Positions 34,143 through 45,728 are shown, counted from the first letter of the stretch. The stretch is DNA of 64,000 nucleotides from Sorex araneus (GCF_027595985.1 NC_073304.1:139880925-139944924); one strand, 5' to 3'. Numbers and translations: made by a program. The notes: generated from the letters alone by a model not told the origin.

Positions 34143-34737
34143 ACTTGAGATAACTTTTTGCTTGAGAATTTTCCCTAAGGGCTAGTTAGGCTCTGTTGCA
34201 GAGCAGTAGATGTACTGGGGATTGAAGGAACCTTAGTTGACACCTTCCCTTCAGTAGGAGACCGGGTCAGAGAGCCTAAGAAGAAAGCTTTACAGAGGAA
34301 CTGAATATCTGTAGAATGAGTTGGAGCTGCTCAGTGGAAGTCAGTGGAGCCAGAGAGGCCCGGAGAGAGTGAGGCAGTAGGTGTTTCTCAGGGTGTGAGA
34401 AAGGCAGCTTCTGAAAACTGCCCACAGGTCAGTAGCATCAGGTTTGGGTAGACAAAGGGCACTTGGAGTGACAAAGCCAGGAACAAGACAAGGGTGAATT
34501 GTCTTGAAATGGACTCACAGAGGTCTACCGAGTCAGGAAAATGCATTTAGGCTTTATCTTCTCTGCATCTTTTCCTTGCTGGTTTGCTCTAGTTCTTAAG
34601 CAGTTTCTCACTGCTTATAGTATGGCACTGGGAGTGACCTTGAGAACCAAGTACTTTCCTCCTGTTACGGTGATAGGAAGTGTCGCATTTGCACCGTGGT
34701 ATAGTGGTGGTGTAGTGGTCTCAACAGCTTGAGAGGT
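34143..34737. other. Unique sequence, nothing recognised
   Basis: No exon or repeat seen. Confidence 0.35.
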
Positions 34738-34839
34738 CACAAAGACAGACTGGATCTTTTTATTATTTATTTTAAATTTTTTTAATGAATTACTGTGAGA
34801 TATATTTACAGACTTAAACTTTCATGCTTACATTTCAGT

Positions 34840-34941
34840 CAAGAATATGGAACGCTTCACAGATTTGTATGTCATCCTTGCCCAAGGGCCATGCCAATCT
34901 TCTCTGTATTGTTCCAATTTTAGTATATGTGCTGCCTAAGT
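34840..34941 (-). pseudogene. RNU6: U6 snRNA pseudogene, main part
   Basis: The minus strand matches U6 from the AGCACATATACTAAAATTGG block through the GCGTTCCATATT end with scattered changes. The remaining 5' terminus (GTGCTCACTTCGGCAGCAC) is at 35090-35108, beyond an insertion. It is not a gene: there is no promoter context and the copy is split. Confidence 0.93.
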
Positions 34942-35089
34942 CAAAACCCTGAATGAATGATTCAAGGCTCTTCCTGTTCCTGGAGCCAGCAGATATCATT
35001 GGGCTACACTCGCACACAACAGGGACAAATGGAGACATTACTGGTGCCCGCTCAAGCAAATCGAAGATCAATGGGATGACAAGTGACAA
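34942..35089 (+). mobile_element. SINE type B 3' half fused to an unknown 5' sequence
   Basis: Inserted into the U6 part, duplicating GTGCTGCC(T/G)AAGT at 34929-34941 and 35090-35102. The right half is the type B body end (ggagacattactggtgcccg, then gggatgacaagtgacaa). The left roughly 85 bases are not SINE head and were not identified. Confidence 0.8.
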
Positions 35090-35226
35090 GTGCTGCCGAA
35101 GTGAGCACAAGACAGACTGGATCTTGTCTGGGCTATAGATTTTCCATGTGACCCCAGCACAGTTGTCCATTAGCTCTCTGAGATCTGCTTCCCAGCCCAC
35201 AATCCCTACTTCAATTTTTATCTTTA

Positions 35227-35391
35227 GTTTTTTTGGGCCAAACTCCATTGTTCTCAGAGCTTACTCCTGGCTCTGTGCTCAAGGATCACTCCTACTGTGG
35301 CCCATGGGACCATATGGGGAATTGACGATTGAACCCAGGTCAGCTTTATGCAAATCAAATGCCTTCTTAAATGTACTATAGCTCCAGCCCC
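35227..35391 (-). mobile_element. Old SINE type A
   Basis: Diverged minus-strand copy with 'gcttactcctggctctgtgctca', 'gggaccatatgggg' and 'tatagctccagcccc'. Confidence 0.82.
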
Positions 35392-35550
35392 ATTGGTACA
35401 GTTTTAAAGAAAGGTTGTAAGAGATAAATGAGGTACCCCATCCCTCAAAGTGGTGTGCACCTGGATGCCAGGCAAGTCCCTGTGATAATGCAGCTTGATG
35501 TGACCAAAGCAGATTAGATAACAAAGCTCTAATATTAAAATCTATAAGTA

Positions 35551-36154
35551 GGTGCTCTCCGCCCAGACAAGATCCGGAGCGGCTGCACATGAAACGGCTC
35601 CTCTGCTCCTTAAAGACTGTGATCCTGGAGGGCTACTAACCACTTTGGCACCCAGTGGCTTCTTACAGAAATGCATCTAGACTGTGAACTGAGCTACAAC
35701 CCCAGGCCGCCCCGGGAGGGGAAAGGTTTTTCTCTCTCCGCCTTTTCTTTCAGCAACTTCTGGCAGAAATCTCTCTGGACTTAATTACTAAAATATCAGA
35801 AATCCAAAACCGTGTGGCTGCGCGAGCTCATATATTCTTCATTCTCAGCAATGGAAAACAAACTATCAAATGATGCCTTTTCAGCATGTTTGATTGTTGG
35901 GGGAAAGTTCCAAATAATAATGGTGAGTTTTCTGTTGAAATATTGAATATATTCAAAGTATAGAGAGAATAAAGTAAAGATCATTAGCCACACAGGTGGG
36001 GGGTGAGTGGAGGGGGGTATACTGGGGTTGTTGTTGGTGGAACATGTGCACTGGTGAAGGGATGGGGGTTTGATCATTGTATGACTGAAAACTTAAGCCA
36101 GAAAGCTTTGTAACTTTTTTTCATGGTGATTCAATAAAAAAATGAAAATTTAAA
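35551..36154 (+). mobile_element. Composite element, 604 bp
   Basis: A perfect 14-bp duplication, AAAATCTATAAGTA, at 35537-35550 and 36155-36168. It has one copy of the GC-rich module found twice in the 13246 element, then the shared middle and an L1-like 3' terminus. No ORF. Confidence 0.88.
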
Positions 36155-36391
36155 AAAATCTATAAGTATAAAAAATTTTATGTGAACATTGTTATGTCTC
36201 ATCACAAGGTTGTTAAGTGTCATTAAGTGTTAAGTCCTTTTCTAAGGATTTAGTAAACTGTTTCTAGTTGAGCCTTCTACATTACTTTTTTTTTTTTTGG
36301 TTGCATTTAGTTGGCTTCTGTTACTTTTGGTTTGCTCCTCAATTTCAGTATTGAGGAATTAGGAATATTAGGAATTAGGAATATGCGGGCT

Positions 36392-37567
36392 TGTTGGAAT
36401 ATAGCTCTAAATATGTTAGGCCTGACTTTGGTTCGTCCTTGCTCCCCTTGCCCAAGGAGCTTAGGTTTATCAGTCACACCCATCAAAGTGCTCCCGAGTC
36501 ACTCCCATTCCTTTGTTTATCTGTAACCAATTCTACCAGTTTATCTGCTCTTCCCTTAATCAAACTCTGTTAATTGGTAAGGTCAGAACTTCCTAGGACA
36601 CTGAATATTATAACATTGCCTTTCTCTCCTCTTTATGCCTTTTGAATAATTTACTTTAAAGCTATGTCTTTTTTGTATAGACACAAGAAGACAATATTAT
36701 GTTTTTATAACTTAAGACTTAATTGGCCTCGATATTCCTTCCTGGACATCTGCTTTCTCCACTTAAGCCTCAGTTGCCCTCAGTTCCTAGCACCCCAAAG
36801 TAGGGTCCCCGACGTGGGACGGGAAGGATCCAGGGCAAGCGGTGAGTTATGTGCTACCCTGGCATCGAGATGGGCCTGGCCAAAGTGCCTAATTCTTAAC
36901 TATAAGTTAAGAGCTTGATCATAGACAAATGCTGTCATGATCCAATAGTAATTATGAGACTGGGACCCTGCTAGGGATAGGAAAGACTGATCTGGCCTGA
37001 GCACTGTAGTCTGAGATTGAGATGGCCCCAGGAGAGCAATTCTATAAGCTTTAATGCATCTCTTATTGTGTCCATACAAAATGATTAATATTATGAATTC
37101 TTATATGTTTGCTGGCTGAGGAGAAGAGAAACACATTCATGGGACTCTGCCCTTGGGTGGGTCTTCCTGCTGAAAGAGAGATTCTGTCCTAGTGAAGGCA
37201 TTCCCCTAAGAGATAGAACTATACCCCCTATGGATTGTAACCACACCTTTAGATAAGCCCCAGGCTGCTGGGGGACGGGGAGATTTAAGGTAGCTGTATG
37301 AGGGGGCAGGGAGAGAGTTCCAGAGGAGAGTGTATAGAGGGAAGATTGGAATAAACTGCAAGTGAGACCAACCATCTTGGCTCCGTTCCTTCCTTCGCCT
37401 GCCACATCTTCGCCATCAACCTCCCCGGGGTGGGGGAAGCGGCTGGAGGCTACCGAACTCGGGTGGCGGGAGAGACAGCTGCTGCCCTAGGCCCTGTGCC
37501 TGGCTCGGTGCGGTGAGGCTTCCCTTTCCTCGCCCGCGCCTTTTCTTTTTCTTTTTATTTTTATACA
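36392..37567 (+). mobile_element. Solo LTR of an endogenous retrovirus
   Basis: Starts TGTTGG, ends ATACA, with a perfect 6-bp duplication, CGGGCT, at 36386-36391 and 37568-37573. It aligns block for block with the reverse strand of 18921-20020 (for example 'ccctggcat.gagatgggcctggccaaag' and the 'cctgag.actg.agtctgag' region). AATAAA near 37351 marks the likely R region. No retroviral gene is present. Confidence 0.9.
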
Positions 37568-38242
37568 CGGGCTGTGTGGTCCAGAGACCAGAATCTATGG
37601 TTTGGGCCAATGAGTTGACATGGTGTTGGCTGTGAGGGGGTGGAGGGGTGGCTGCCGCAGCTTCAGCAGTCATGGGGGATGGGTGGGGGGGAGGTTGTTT
37701 GCCCCCACACTGAGAAGTCCCGAGTTCTCAGTCTGGGCACTAGGATACTTGGAATTATTTGCAGCTTGGGTCTCCTAGGAATATTAGTGAAGTGGTGAGG
37801 TTGAACTGTTGGCCTGGCTGCAGCCTGCCTCCACATGCCTCAGAGTGTTTAGCTGCAGGGACCAGTGTATCCACGAACTTGAGCTGCTTGACTTGCAAGT
37901 GCTTTTAGATTTAGTCGCAAGTCAGTAGAGCAGGGCTGGGAGTGAGTCTGCATGCCACTACTGTCTCTAGCACTGTTACTGATGAGGTTTCATGCATGAT
38001 TTTTTTCTCTGATTTTTATTTGATTCTTTTTTCCTCATCATCTCAAGAGAGAATACGAGCTTCTTCAGAGTGAAAAAAACTAACATTCCATCCATTTTGA
38101 TATGTTGTATTTTCATTATAATTTGTCTTGAAGTACTACCTAGTTTACCATTTGATCTTACAGATGGTTCAAGACTGTTGCTTCATTTACATATAGTTGT
38201 TGATTTTTAAATTTTGTTTCTGCTATTTTCATTCCATTATAG

Positions 38243-39022
38243 TTAGAGAACATACTTTTGTTTTTGTTTTTGAGTCACTGTGAGATACAGTTACAAAGCT
38301 TTCATGTTTGAGTTTCAGTCACACAATGATCGAACACCCATCCCTCTGCAGTGCACATTCTCCACCACCAATGTCCCCAGTATACACCTCACCCTTTCCA
38401 ATCCTCGCTTTTTCCAATTTGTCTCTATGACAGACAATTTCCCCCATACTTTCTCTCTACTTTTGGGCATTATGGTTTGCAATATAGATAGTGAGAGGCT
38501 ATCACATTTGGTCTTTTATCTACTTTCAGCACACATCTGCCATCCCAAATGATCCCTCCAACCATCATTGATTTAGTGATCCCTTCTCTATGCCAGCTGC
38601 CTTCTCCCCAGCTCATGAAACAGGCTTCCAACTATGGAGCAATATTCCTGGCCCTTGTGTCTACTGTCCTTGGGTATCAGTCTCATGTTATTCATTTTTT
38701 TTTTCTTTTTGGGTTACACCCCGCAATGCTCAGGAGTTACTCCTGGCTCTGCACTCAGGAATTACTCCTGGCGGTGCTCAGGGGACCATATGGGATGCTG
38801 GGAATAGAACCCAGGTCAGCCACATGCAAGGCAAATGCCCTACACGCTGTGCTATTGCTCAAGCCCCATATTATGTTATTTTCTATTCCACAAATGAGTG
38901 CAGTCATTCTATGTTTGTCCCTCTCTTTCTGACTTATTTCACTTAGCATGATACTTTCCATGACCATTCACTTATAAGCAAATTTTATAACTAACAGCTG
39001 CATACTATTCAATTCTGTAGAT
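38243..39022 (-). mobile_element. L1 3' part of a second 5'-inverted copy
   Basis: L1 3' terminus, 3' UTR and ORF2 end on the minus strand, interrupted by a SINE. At about 39022 it meets an oppositely oriented ORF2 segment. Confidence 0.88.
38694..38867 (-). mobile_element. SINE type A inside the L1
   Basis: Full-length. The L1 text 'cat..gttatt' is repeated on both sides (about 38684-38693 and 38868-38881). Confidence 0.93.
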
Positions 39023-39025
39023 ATA

Positions 39026-40495
39026 GGTTTGTATAGTAAAGTGGCAGGCTACAAAATCAACACCCAAATGTCCATGGCTTTCTTATATACAAATAATGAA
39101 AGAGAAGAAAGAGAACATTAAATAAACAATCCCATTCACAATAGTACCTGTGAAAATCAAATACCTCAATCAGCTTAACCAAAGAGGTGAAGGACCTATA
39201 CAATGAAAATTACAAAACGCTACTTCAAGAAATAAAAGAGGACACTAGGAAATGGAGACACATCCCCTGTTCATGGATAGGGAGGATTAACTCTATCAAA
39301 ATGGCAATACTGCCCAAAGCACTATACAAATTTAATGCAGTCCCTATCAGAATACTCATAACATTTTTCAAAGAAATAGAAAAAACACTCCTGAAATTCA
39401 TATGGAACAATAAAACCCCACAAATAGCTAAAGCAATTCTTGGGGAAAAAAAAGATGACTGGCATCACCTTTCCCAACTTCTAACTGCAATAATTAAATA
39501 TGATGTTGTTTTAATTAACAAAGCAGTAGTGATTAAAACAGCATGGTATTGGACTAGAAGCAGACCCTCAGACCAATGGAACAGTTAAATATTCTGTCAC
39601 AGACTCTCAAATATATGACCACTTAATCTTGGATAAAGGCCCAAGAAATGTGAACTGGAACAAAGAAAGCCTCTTCAACAAGTGGTGTTGGGAAAACTGG
39701 ATAGCTACCTGCAAAAAATGAACTCTGACCTCTGTCTAACACCAGGCAAAAAAGTCAGATCAAAATGGATTAAAGGCCTCAATATCAGACTGAATCCATA
39801 AGGTACATGGAAGAAAACGTAGGCAGAAACCTTCATGACATTGAAGCTAAAAGCATCTTTAAGGATTAAACACCACTGACCAAGGAAGTGGAAACACATA
39901 AACAAATGGGACTACATTAAACTAGAAGCTTTTGCCTCAAAAGAAACGGTGACCAAAATATAGAGAAAGCCTATGGAATGGGAAAGAGTATTTACCTAAT
40001 ACCCATTTGATAAGGGATTGATATCCAGGATATACAAGACACTAGTAGAATTGTACAAGAAAAATAACCTCCACCCCCATAAAAAAATGGGGAGAAGAAA
40101 TGAACAGAAGTGTCCTCAAAATAGAAATACAAATGGCCAAAAGGCACATGAAAAAATGTTCTACATCGCTAATCATCAGGGAGATGCAAATCAAAACAAT
40201 GAGATTTCATGTCACACCACAAAGGCTGGCACACATTCAAAAGAACAAAAGTAACCAGTGCTGGTGTGGATGCGGGGGTGGGGGGGGGAAAGGGACACTC
40301 TTTCACTGTTGGTGGGAATGCCAACTGGTCCAGCCTTTCTGGAAAACAATATGGGCATTACTTCAAAAACTAGAAATTTAGCTTTCATATGACCCTGCAA
40401 TACCACTTTTGAGAATATATCCCGAGGGTGCAAAAAAGCACAGTAGAAAAGACATCTGCACCTGTATGTTCATTGCAGCACTGTTCACAATAACT
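39026..40495 (+). mobile_element. L1 inverted 5' segment (ORF2)
   Basis: The + strand carries ORF2 from upstream of the thumb region to the C-terminal AALFT block, then stops. ORF2 order would continue with the minus-strand piece at 39022, with a gap of about 50 bases. This is twin priming of a minus-strand insertion. A further old L1 scrap (minus) follows at about 40498-40650. Confidence 0.88.
39187..40381 (+). pseudogene. L1 ORF2 remnant
   Basis: An open block at 39187-39588 carries the L1 hallmark [15 protein letters not shown] and KTAWYW. A later block at 40018-40381 carries LISRIYK-like text, the RRNEQK/MNRS region and the Cys/His C-terminal cluster in shifted frames. Stops and frameshifts separate them; a G-run at 40276-40288 also breaks the frame. 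Confidence 0.87.
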
Positions 40496-40854
40496 AACTT
40501 CACTCAGCACGATAATCTCCAGATCCATTCAATAGCAGCAAATTGTATGATTTTACCTTTTTTTTATCATCGAGTAATATTCCATTATGTACATGCATAG
40601 TTTCTTTACCTAGTCATCTGTCCTTGGCATGCCTGTCTTATTCCAAATAATCACTGGCCAGTGAAGATGCAGCCATGGCCCTGTCCTATTGAAATATTTC
40701 AAATATTTTACTGGTTATTCCTTACTAATTTGGAATAATCAGTATTCCAAATACTGATGTGTCATTCTCAAACATATTTTCTTTACTCAACTTTGGATAA
40801 ACACATTAATATAAGATAGATTTACATTAGAAATTACACAGGTTATTAGATTTT

Positions 40855-41026
40855 TTTTTTTTTTTGCTTTTTGGGTCACACCTAGCAATGCATAGGAGTT
40901 ACTCCTGGTTCTGCACTCAGGAATTTCTCCTGAGTGCAGGGGACCATATGGGATGCTGGGAATCAAAGCCGGGTTGGCCGTGTGCAAGGCAAACGCCCTA
41001 CCTGCTGTGCTATCACTCCAGCCCCA
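40855..41026 (-). mobile_element. SINE type A
   Basis: Full-length. Duplication AGGTTATTAGATTTT at 40840-40854 and 41027-41041. Confidence 0.95.
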
Positions 41027-41329
41027 AGGTTATTAGATTTTTTTTTAAATATCCTTATTAAAATCACATCCTTTCTTCTACATTGCTTGTTCTTGCTGAG
41101 ACCAAGATATTTTTATAGTGTTTTCATGATTGATCCAATGATCCTACCCTGTTAGAAAAAATGTAATATGGAACAACTTATTGCTTGTGAACTTATACCA
41201 GCTTCCAGTGATCACTGTGTTCTTTTCCACAGACTCAGAAACCATCTGGGTAATCTTCTATTCTAGAATGTTCTCAGGAATACACATCTAACCAGCTGTC
41301 TGAAGTGTCTGGAATTTATCTTTTTTTAA

Positions 41330-41590
41330 ATCTTAAAAAAATTTTAGTATATAAAAAAGTGGCAACTGTTGATACAATTCTAGGATTAAAATTGATTAGA
41401 TAACACAGTTGCAATATTAGAGGCAGTAGATCTAGAACATAAATTTATGTAAACATTGTTATATCTGATTACAGGGTTGGTAAGTCCTTGTCTGAGACTG
41501 ATTAAGATTTTTGTTGCTTCATGTGCTGTGTGGTCCAGACACTTCCATATCTATGGTATTGGAATTTAATTTTTTGAAACTGGAAATTTT
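41330..41590 (-). mobile_element. Older AATAAAGTT-type repeat family fragment
   Basis: Blocks 'gattagataacacagttgcaatatta', 'aacattgttatatctgatt' and 'gtgtggtccagac' match the split copy at 35480-37970. Confidence 0.6.
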
Positions 41591-41659
41591 TTATTTTTTT
41601 GATTTTCCTAGTTATCAATGATATGCCTGTTCCACAGTCACATTTTTTAATTACTTCAG

Positions 41660-41805
41660 AATTTTTACATGGGAGAGTTTTGTGGTACCCTTGGTGGTGC
41701 TCAGGTACTTCTAGCAGTGCTTGGGGCATCCTGTGCAGTGCTGGGGGTCAAAATGGGATTGGCCACATGCAAGACAAGTGCCTAACATCTGGATCTGTCT
41801 CTCTG
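41660..41805 (-). mobile_element. Old SINE type A
   Basis: Decayed minus-strand body and head ('ggtggtgctcagg', 'ggattggccacatgcaagacaagtgcc'). Confidence 0.7.
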
Positions 41806-42530
41806 GTGCTTATTTCAGAATCTTTGAAACTTCATTTTACTCATAGACCCTAGTAAGTTTGTCTTTTTGACTACCATAGCTTCAAAGTTCCTTTTCACAT
41901 CTTAAACCTTCTGTATATATCAGATCTTAAAATTTCCACAACCCTGGTATAGTTTCCCTATGCAGTTGAAGAAAGTGAAACAGAGCAGTGAGCTTTTCTA
42001 TAAGGAGATATGAAGAGTATAAGATTTTATCTTTTACAAAGTCACCATTTCAATTGCCATATCTGGTTGCTGGTGCAATTCAGGTTACCTGAGTCAGAGA
42101 TGGGAAAACTTTGCTATCGTGATTAGTAGCCATTGTCAGCATTTGTGCTAGCTTGAACCCTGGCTTCCACGTGTGACACAGAGGGTCAGGTGACACCTCA
42201 TGCACAGCAGGTGATGCTCAAGAAGAGTTTCTGATTCCAAATCTTTTTACAACACCTGACCTTTGCACTGGATTTGCCATCTGCACATCACAAATAGTCT
42301 CAGAGCAAAGGCAGTCAATAGAACTGCTCACAGGATATAGACAAAATGCCAGAACTGGGGGAGATTACTGCGCAGGGGAACCAGTCCAATCACTCCCTCT
42401 GAGGTGGTGAAGTCAGGACGCGGAGCCAGCATCAGAGCCCTAAGCCTAAATTCTCTTACTCTTCTCACCACTACTAGACTATTCAAAGGAAGAAGGAACC
42501 ATGGTAACACGGGGGTGTATGTGGTTTATT
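41806..42530. other. Unique sequence, nothing recognised
   Basis: No convincing exon or repeat. A minus-strand 60-codon frame at 42328-42510 has no splice context. A SINE head scrap follows at about 42530-42605. Confidence 0.35.
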
Positions 42531-42605
42531 TTTTGAGGCCAGAGACCAAACTCAGAGCCTTACACATGTGAGGCATATGTTCAACTGTTGGATATTGACC
42601 CTAAG

Positions 42606-43330
42606 TGTTTTAGGCTTCATCAGTTAATTGCTCCTTTCTTCCCCCCAGAGAAGCTTACAGTGCTCTTGAGAGCACCCCTACTCTCCTGGGCTTATCTTTG
42701 ACCTTTCCTTTGTGCTACATCTGTCATTGTTACATCCCCCAAGTCAGTCTTGGTTACTTATAAGTCAAACTTTCTGGTAACTCTGGACTTTGTATTAATA
42801 GTGAATTACTTGCTTTTCTATTTCCTCTATAACCTTTTCATATTTGACTATAGAGCAATGTTCTTTGCTTAAACACAGAAAGAACATTAATGCTATTTGG
42901 GAGTTTAATATTCAGGAGTTGATTGACCCTGAAATATATCTACTCTTGGGCATCTGTCACAATTACTTGACTCAGGCTTTGGTTGCTATAGTTCCTAACA
43001 ACCCACAAAGGGAGGTTCTGCCTTGGGACGGAGATGGACCCAGGGTGAGCAGCAAAGCTACACTGACATAGAAATGGGACAGTCTGAAAGCATGGTCTTG
43101 ATGCAAGCCATTATGATAGGACTGCCATGGGGAAGGACAAACTGAACCAGCCTGAGGACTTAGTCTGGGATTTGCAGTAAAAGCCTTGCTTGTCCTTGGA
43201 GCTCAGAGAACTGTTTTAGAATCTTCATCTCTTACTGTGTTTATCCAAATAAACTGTGTTTGACCATTTATCTGCCTCCCCACATTTTGAACTCACATTT
43301 GACCACTAAGCTTCATCCTGAGCCCCAAGA
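42606..43330 (+). mobile_element. Diverged LTR related to the 36392 family
   Basis: Ordered similarity to 36392-37567: 'gttcctaacaac', 'gggacggagatggacccagggtgagc', 'cctgaggacttagtctgggat' and 'cttcatctcttactgtg' then an AATAAA at about 43250. The ends are not fixed, and the copy is much older than the three solo LTRs. Confidence 0.6.
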
Positions 43331-43344
43331 GAGATATTTTCACA

Positions 43345-43533
43345 TTTTTTGGGGGAGGGTGAAGTGTAAAGGGGTCACACCCGGCGACGCTTGGGGGTTT
43401 ACTACACCTGGTTCTGCACTCAGGAATTACTTCTGCTGGTGCTCAGAGGAGCATATGAATGATGCTGGAGATTGAACCCGGGCTGACCGTGTACAAGACA
43501 CACTCCCTACCTGCTGTAGGATTGCTCTGACCC
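43345..43533 (-). mobile_element. SINE type A
   Basis: Minus-strand copy with a few small insertions; head ends 'gtaggattgctctgaccc'. Confidence 0.88.
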
Positions 43534-45099
43534 TTCTCCATGTTCTTGCTCAGAGTACCAGTCTTGTCTAGTTCCCCTTTCCTCACTGCTCATGCATCCC
43601 TTGGAAGTTGGATTATTTCTCCATCTCTTTCTGTTTTGCTCTTTGGGGTGTACTTGCTCCCTGCTATTTGGGGATCTGGGCAAGGGGAGGCACCCACAGG
43701 CCATCAGAAGACTGAAAAAAGTGGGATTGGCTGAGGTTTCCCTGGCCACCTTACCTGTAGCAATTTCTGCTGTCCAGTAACTTCCTCATGTGACCTCTTC
43801 TGGATGGCTGGACACGGTGCCTAGGGATGCTGGCTCCCTAATGCTTTCTCACCTGCCAACCCTGTGCTTTCAGAAACTCCCAAGTCTAGCTCATAGAGCA
43901 GCTGAACTGCTTATTGGACTCAGCAGCCTCTCATGGTCTGCTGCCCTGGGCTTGCTGCTGATCCAGGGACTCCTTTCTTTTGAAGTATAAAGTCTCCCTA
44001 CTGTCTTAGCTGGCTGAGACTGAAGCAAGGAGGGCTTGTTCCCAACTTGCAGGCAGTGGGAATTTATGATTTTTCTCCCTTAGTTATTTGTTTCATGACA
44101 CATTATTTAAAAGTTTTATCTATGCATCTTGCCCCCTTTTACTTGAAGCCCCTGGTTGAGGTTCTCCATCCTGAGAGCTTCCTGACAAGGCCTTGCAGGC
44201 CAGAGAAAGCTGGGACTCCTCTCTCACTGCTTACCTGATCTAAAAGGAACATATAAGTTCCCAGTCGCTTGGTTCCTAAGTAGAATTTCAGAATGTACAA
44301 AATCAGACTATAGTAAAGCATCACTGAACCACACAATACCTACTTTCTTCCCATGGAATGAGACCCCCAGTCTCCTTGCTGCATTTCAGCAGCCACCCTG
44401 GTAGTCTTTAGGGCGGGTGCACATAGGCCATCAACCCGCAGAAGGGCCGAACTTGTCATTTCTCCACATATCACTGAGTCCAGCATTCCTGTGACTGGGG
44501 AACCCAGGACCCTCCGTTTCCTCAGGAACAGGCTAGCCCAGGGCCGGATGGCTCCTGTTCCAGCTGAGTCCTCCCAGGACCGAGCATGAGCCTAGGAAGA
44601 CGACACTGTCTGGACGGCACATGACCATGTCCTCTGTCTCTGTAGCAGATGACTTTCCTCCTGGCAGTGGTGATAGTCTTTGCCCCTACCACTTGTCTTC
44701 TCTCACTGTGTGCTTTTGGGTAGAAATTGCTGCTGCATCCAGAATTTAATTCACACTGTCTGGGCCCCTCCCGCAGCTGTTGAACAGCACCCATGGCCAA
44801 CCCTTTCCTCTCTCTCCTATCACCATACGCAGCTCCCATCACCTCCCCATCCATCCACTCATATCTTTACCATTTTCTTTCTGTGTGGTGAGAACTCATG
44901 AGATACACTCTCAGCAAATTTTAGAAATGTCATACAGTGCTATTAACTATGATCACCGTGCTATACACTGGATTCCAAAAACTGATTAACTGAAGATTTA
45001 TGCCCTCAACCACTATCTCCTGTCCCTGAGCTCCCAGGTAACAAATTGCTTTTATGTTTCTACTATATTTTTCTATGAATTTGACTTTAAAAAATATCC
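43534..45099. other. Unique sequence, nothing recognised
   Basis: The largest repeat-poor stretch. I found no exon with both splice sites and a persuasive peptide. Open frames on both strands overlap and are unremarkable. Confidence 0.4.
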
Positions 45100-45480
45100 C
45101 ATGTGAAATGATATAAAACTTGTCTGCCTGCAACTTATTTCACTTAGCATAATGCCTTCACAGTTTATCTATGTTGTTGGAAATGGCATCATTTTCTCAG
45201 GACTGAAAAATATTCCTATGTTTATTTGTGTGTTGTATTTATAAAACATACATGTATTATTTGACAATTTTTTATGATATTTCTTGGATATGACAACAAA
45301 AGCACAGGCAGCAAAAGCATAAACAAGTGGAACTAAATTAAACACACAAGAAGGTTTTGCATAGGAAATATCAACATAATGGAAAGGCAGCTTATGGAAT
45401 GGGAGAAAATATTTGCAAACCATCTCTGTGATTAATAAGTTATTAATATTCAAAGTATATAATGAACTTATTCAACACAA
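45100..45480. mobile_element. Old L1 scraps in opposite orientations
   Basis: Bases 45100-45180 match the L1 ORF2 end on the minus strand. Bases 45270-45480 match an ORF2 block on the + strand (gatatgacaacaaaagcac, then tggaatgggagaaaatattt). This suggests an ancient 5'-inverted L1. Old minus-strand L1 resumes at 45790-45925. Confidence 0.65.
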
Positions 45481-45509
45481 TCACCAAAAGATTGTGACAA
45501 CATAATTGT

Positions 45510-45728
45510 GGGGCTTGGGCATTTGCCTTGCACACGGCCAACCTCCATTCCTCTTGGAGTGCCCAGCAAGCTACCGAGAGTATTCTGCCTGCACGGCAGA
45601 GCTTGGCAAGCTTCCCATGGCATATTCGATACTCCAGAAACAGTAACAACAAGTCTCACAATGGAGATGTTACTGGTGCCCGCTTGAGCAAATTGATGAG
45701 CAATGGGACGACAGTGCTACAGTGCCAC
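45510..45728 (+). mobile_element. SINE type B, small head deletion
   Basis: Head shortened to 'gggcatttgccttgcacacggcc', then the full type B body ending 'gacgacagtgctacagtgcc'. No A-tail. Confidence 0.9.

Larger units (their letters stand above)
34759..35108 (-). mobile_element. L1/U6 chimeric retrocopy
   Basis: A perfect 17-bp duplication, AAGACAGACTGGATCTT, at 34742-34758 and 35109-35125 bounds one insertion. On the minus strand it reads U6 snRNA (5' end at 35108) fused to the last roughly 80 bases of L1 and an A-rich tail. This is the known product of the L1 reverse transcriptase switching template from L1 RNA to U6. A later insertion splits the U6 part. Confidence 0.9.
35480..37970 (-). 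mobile_element. Older AATAAAGTT-type repeat family, split into three pieces
   Basis: Pieces at 35480-35550, 36155-36391 and 37568-37970 join in order to match copies at 41380-41500 and 30640-31230. A composite element and a solo LTR landed inside it, each with its own target duplication. Confidence 0.72.

Noticed and set aside
34685..34735. tRNA-like stretch 'tggtatagtggtggtgtagtgg'
   Set aside because: No cloverleaf could be drawn and no proper B box follows.
39026..40495. Possible active L1
   Set aside because: Inverted, frameshifted, and lacking the 5' UTR, ORF1 and intact ORF2. No L1 in the window is full length.
44522..44854. 110-codon minus-strand frame
   Set aside because: Overlaps other frames of similar length and has no acceptor/donor pair or recognisable motif.
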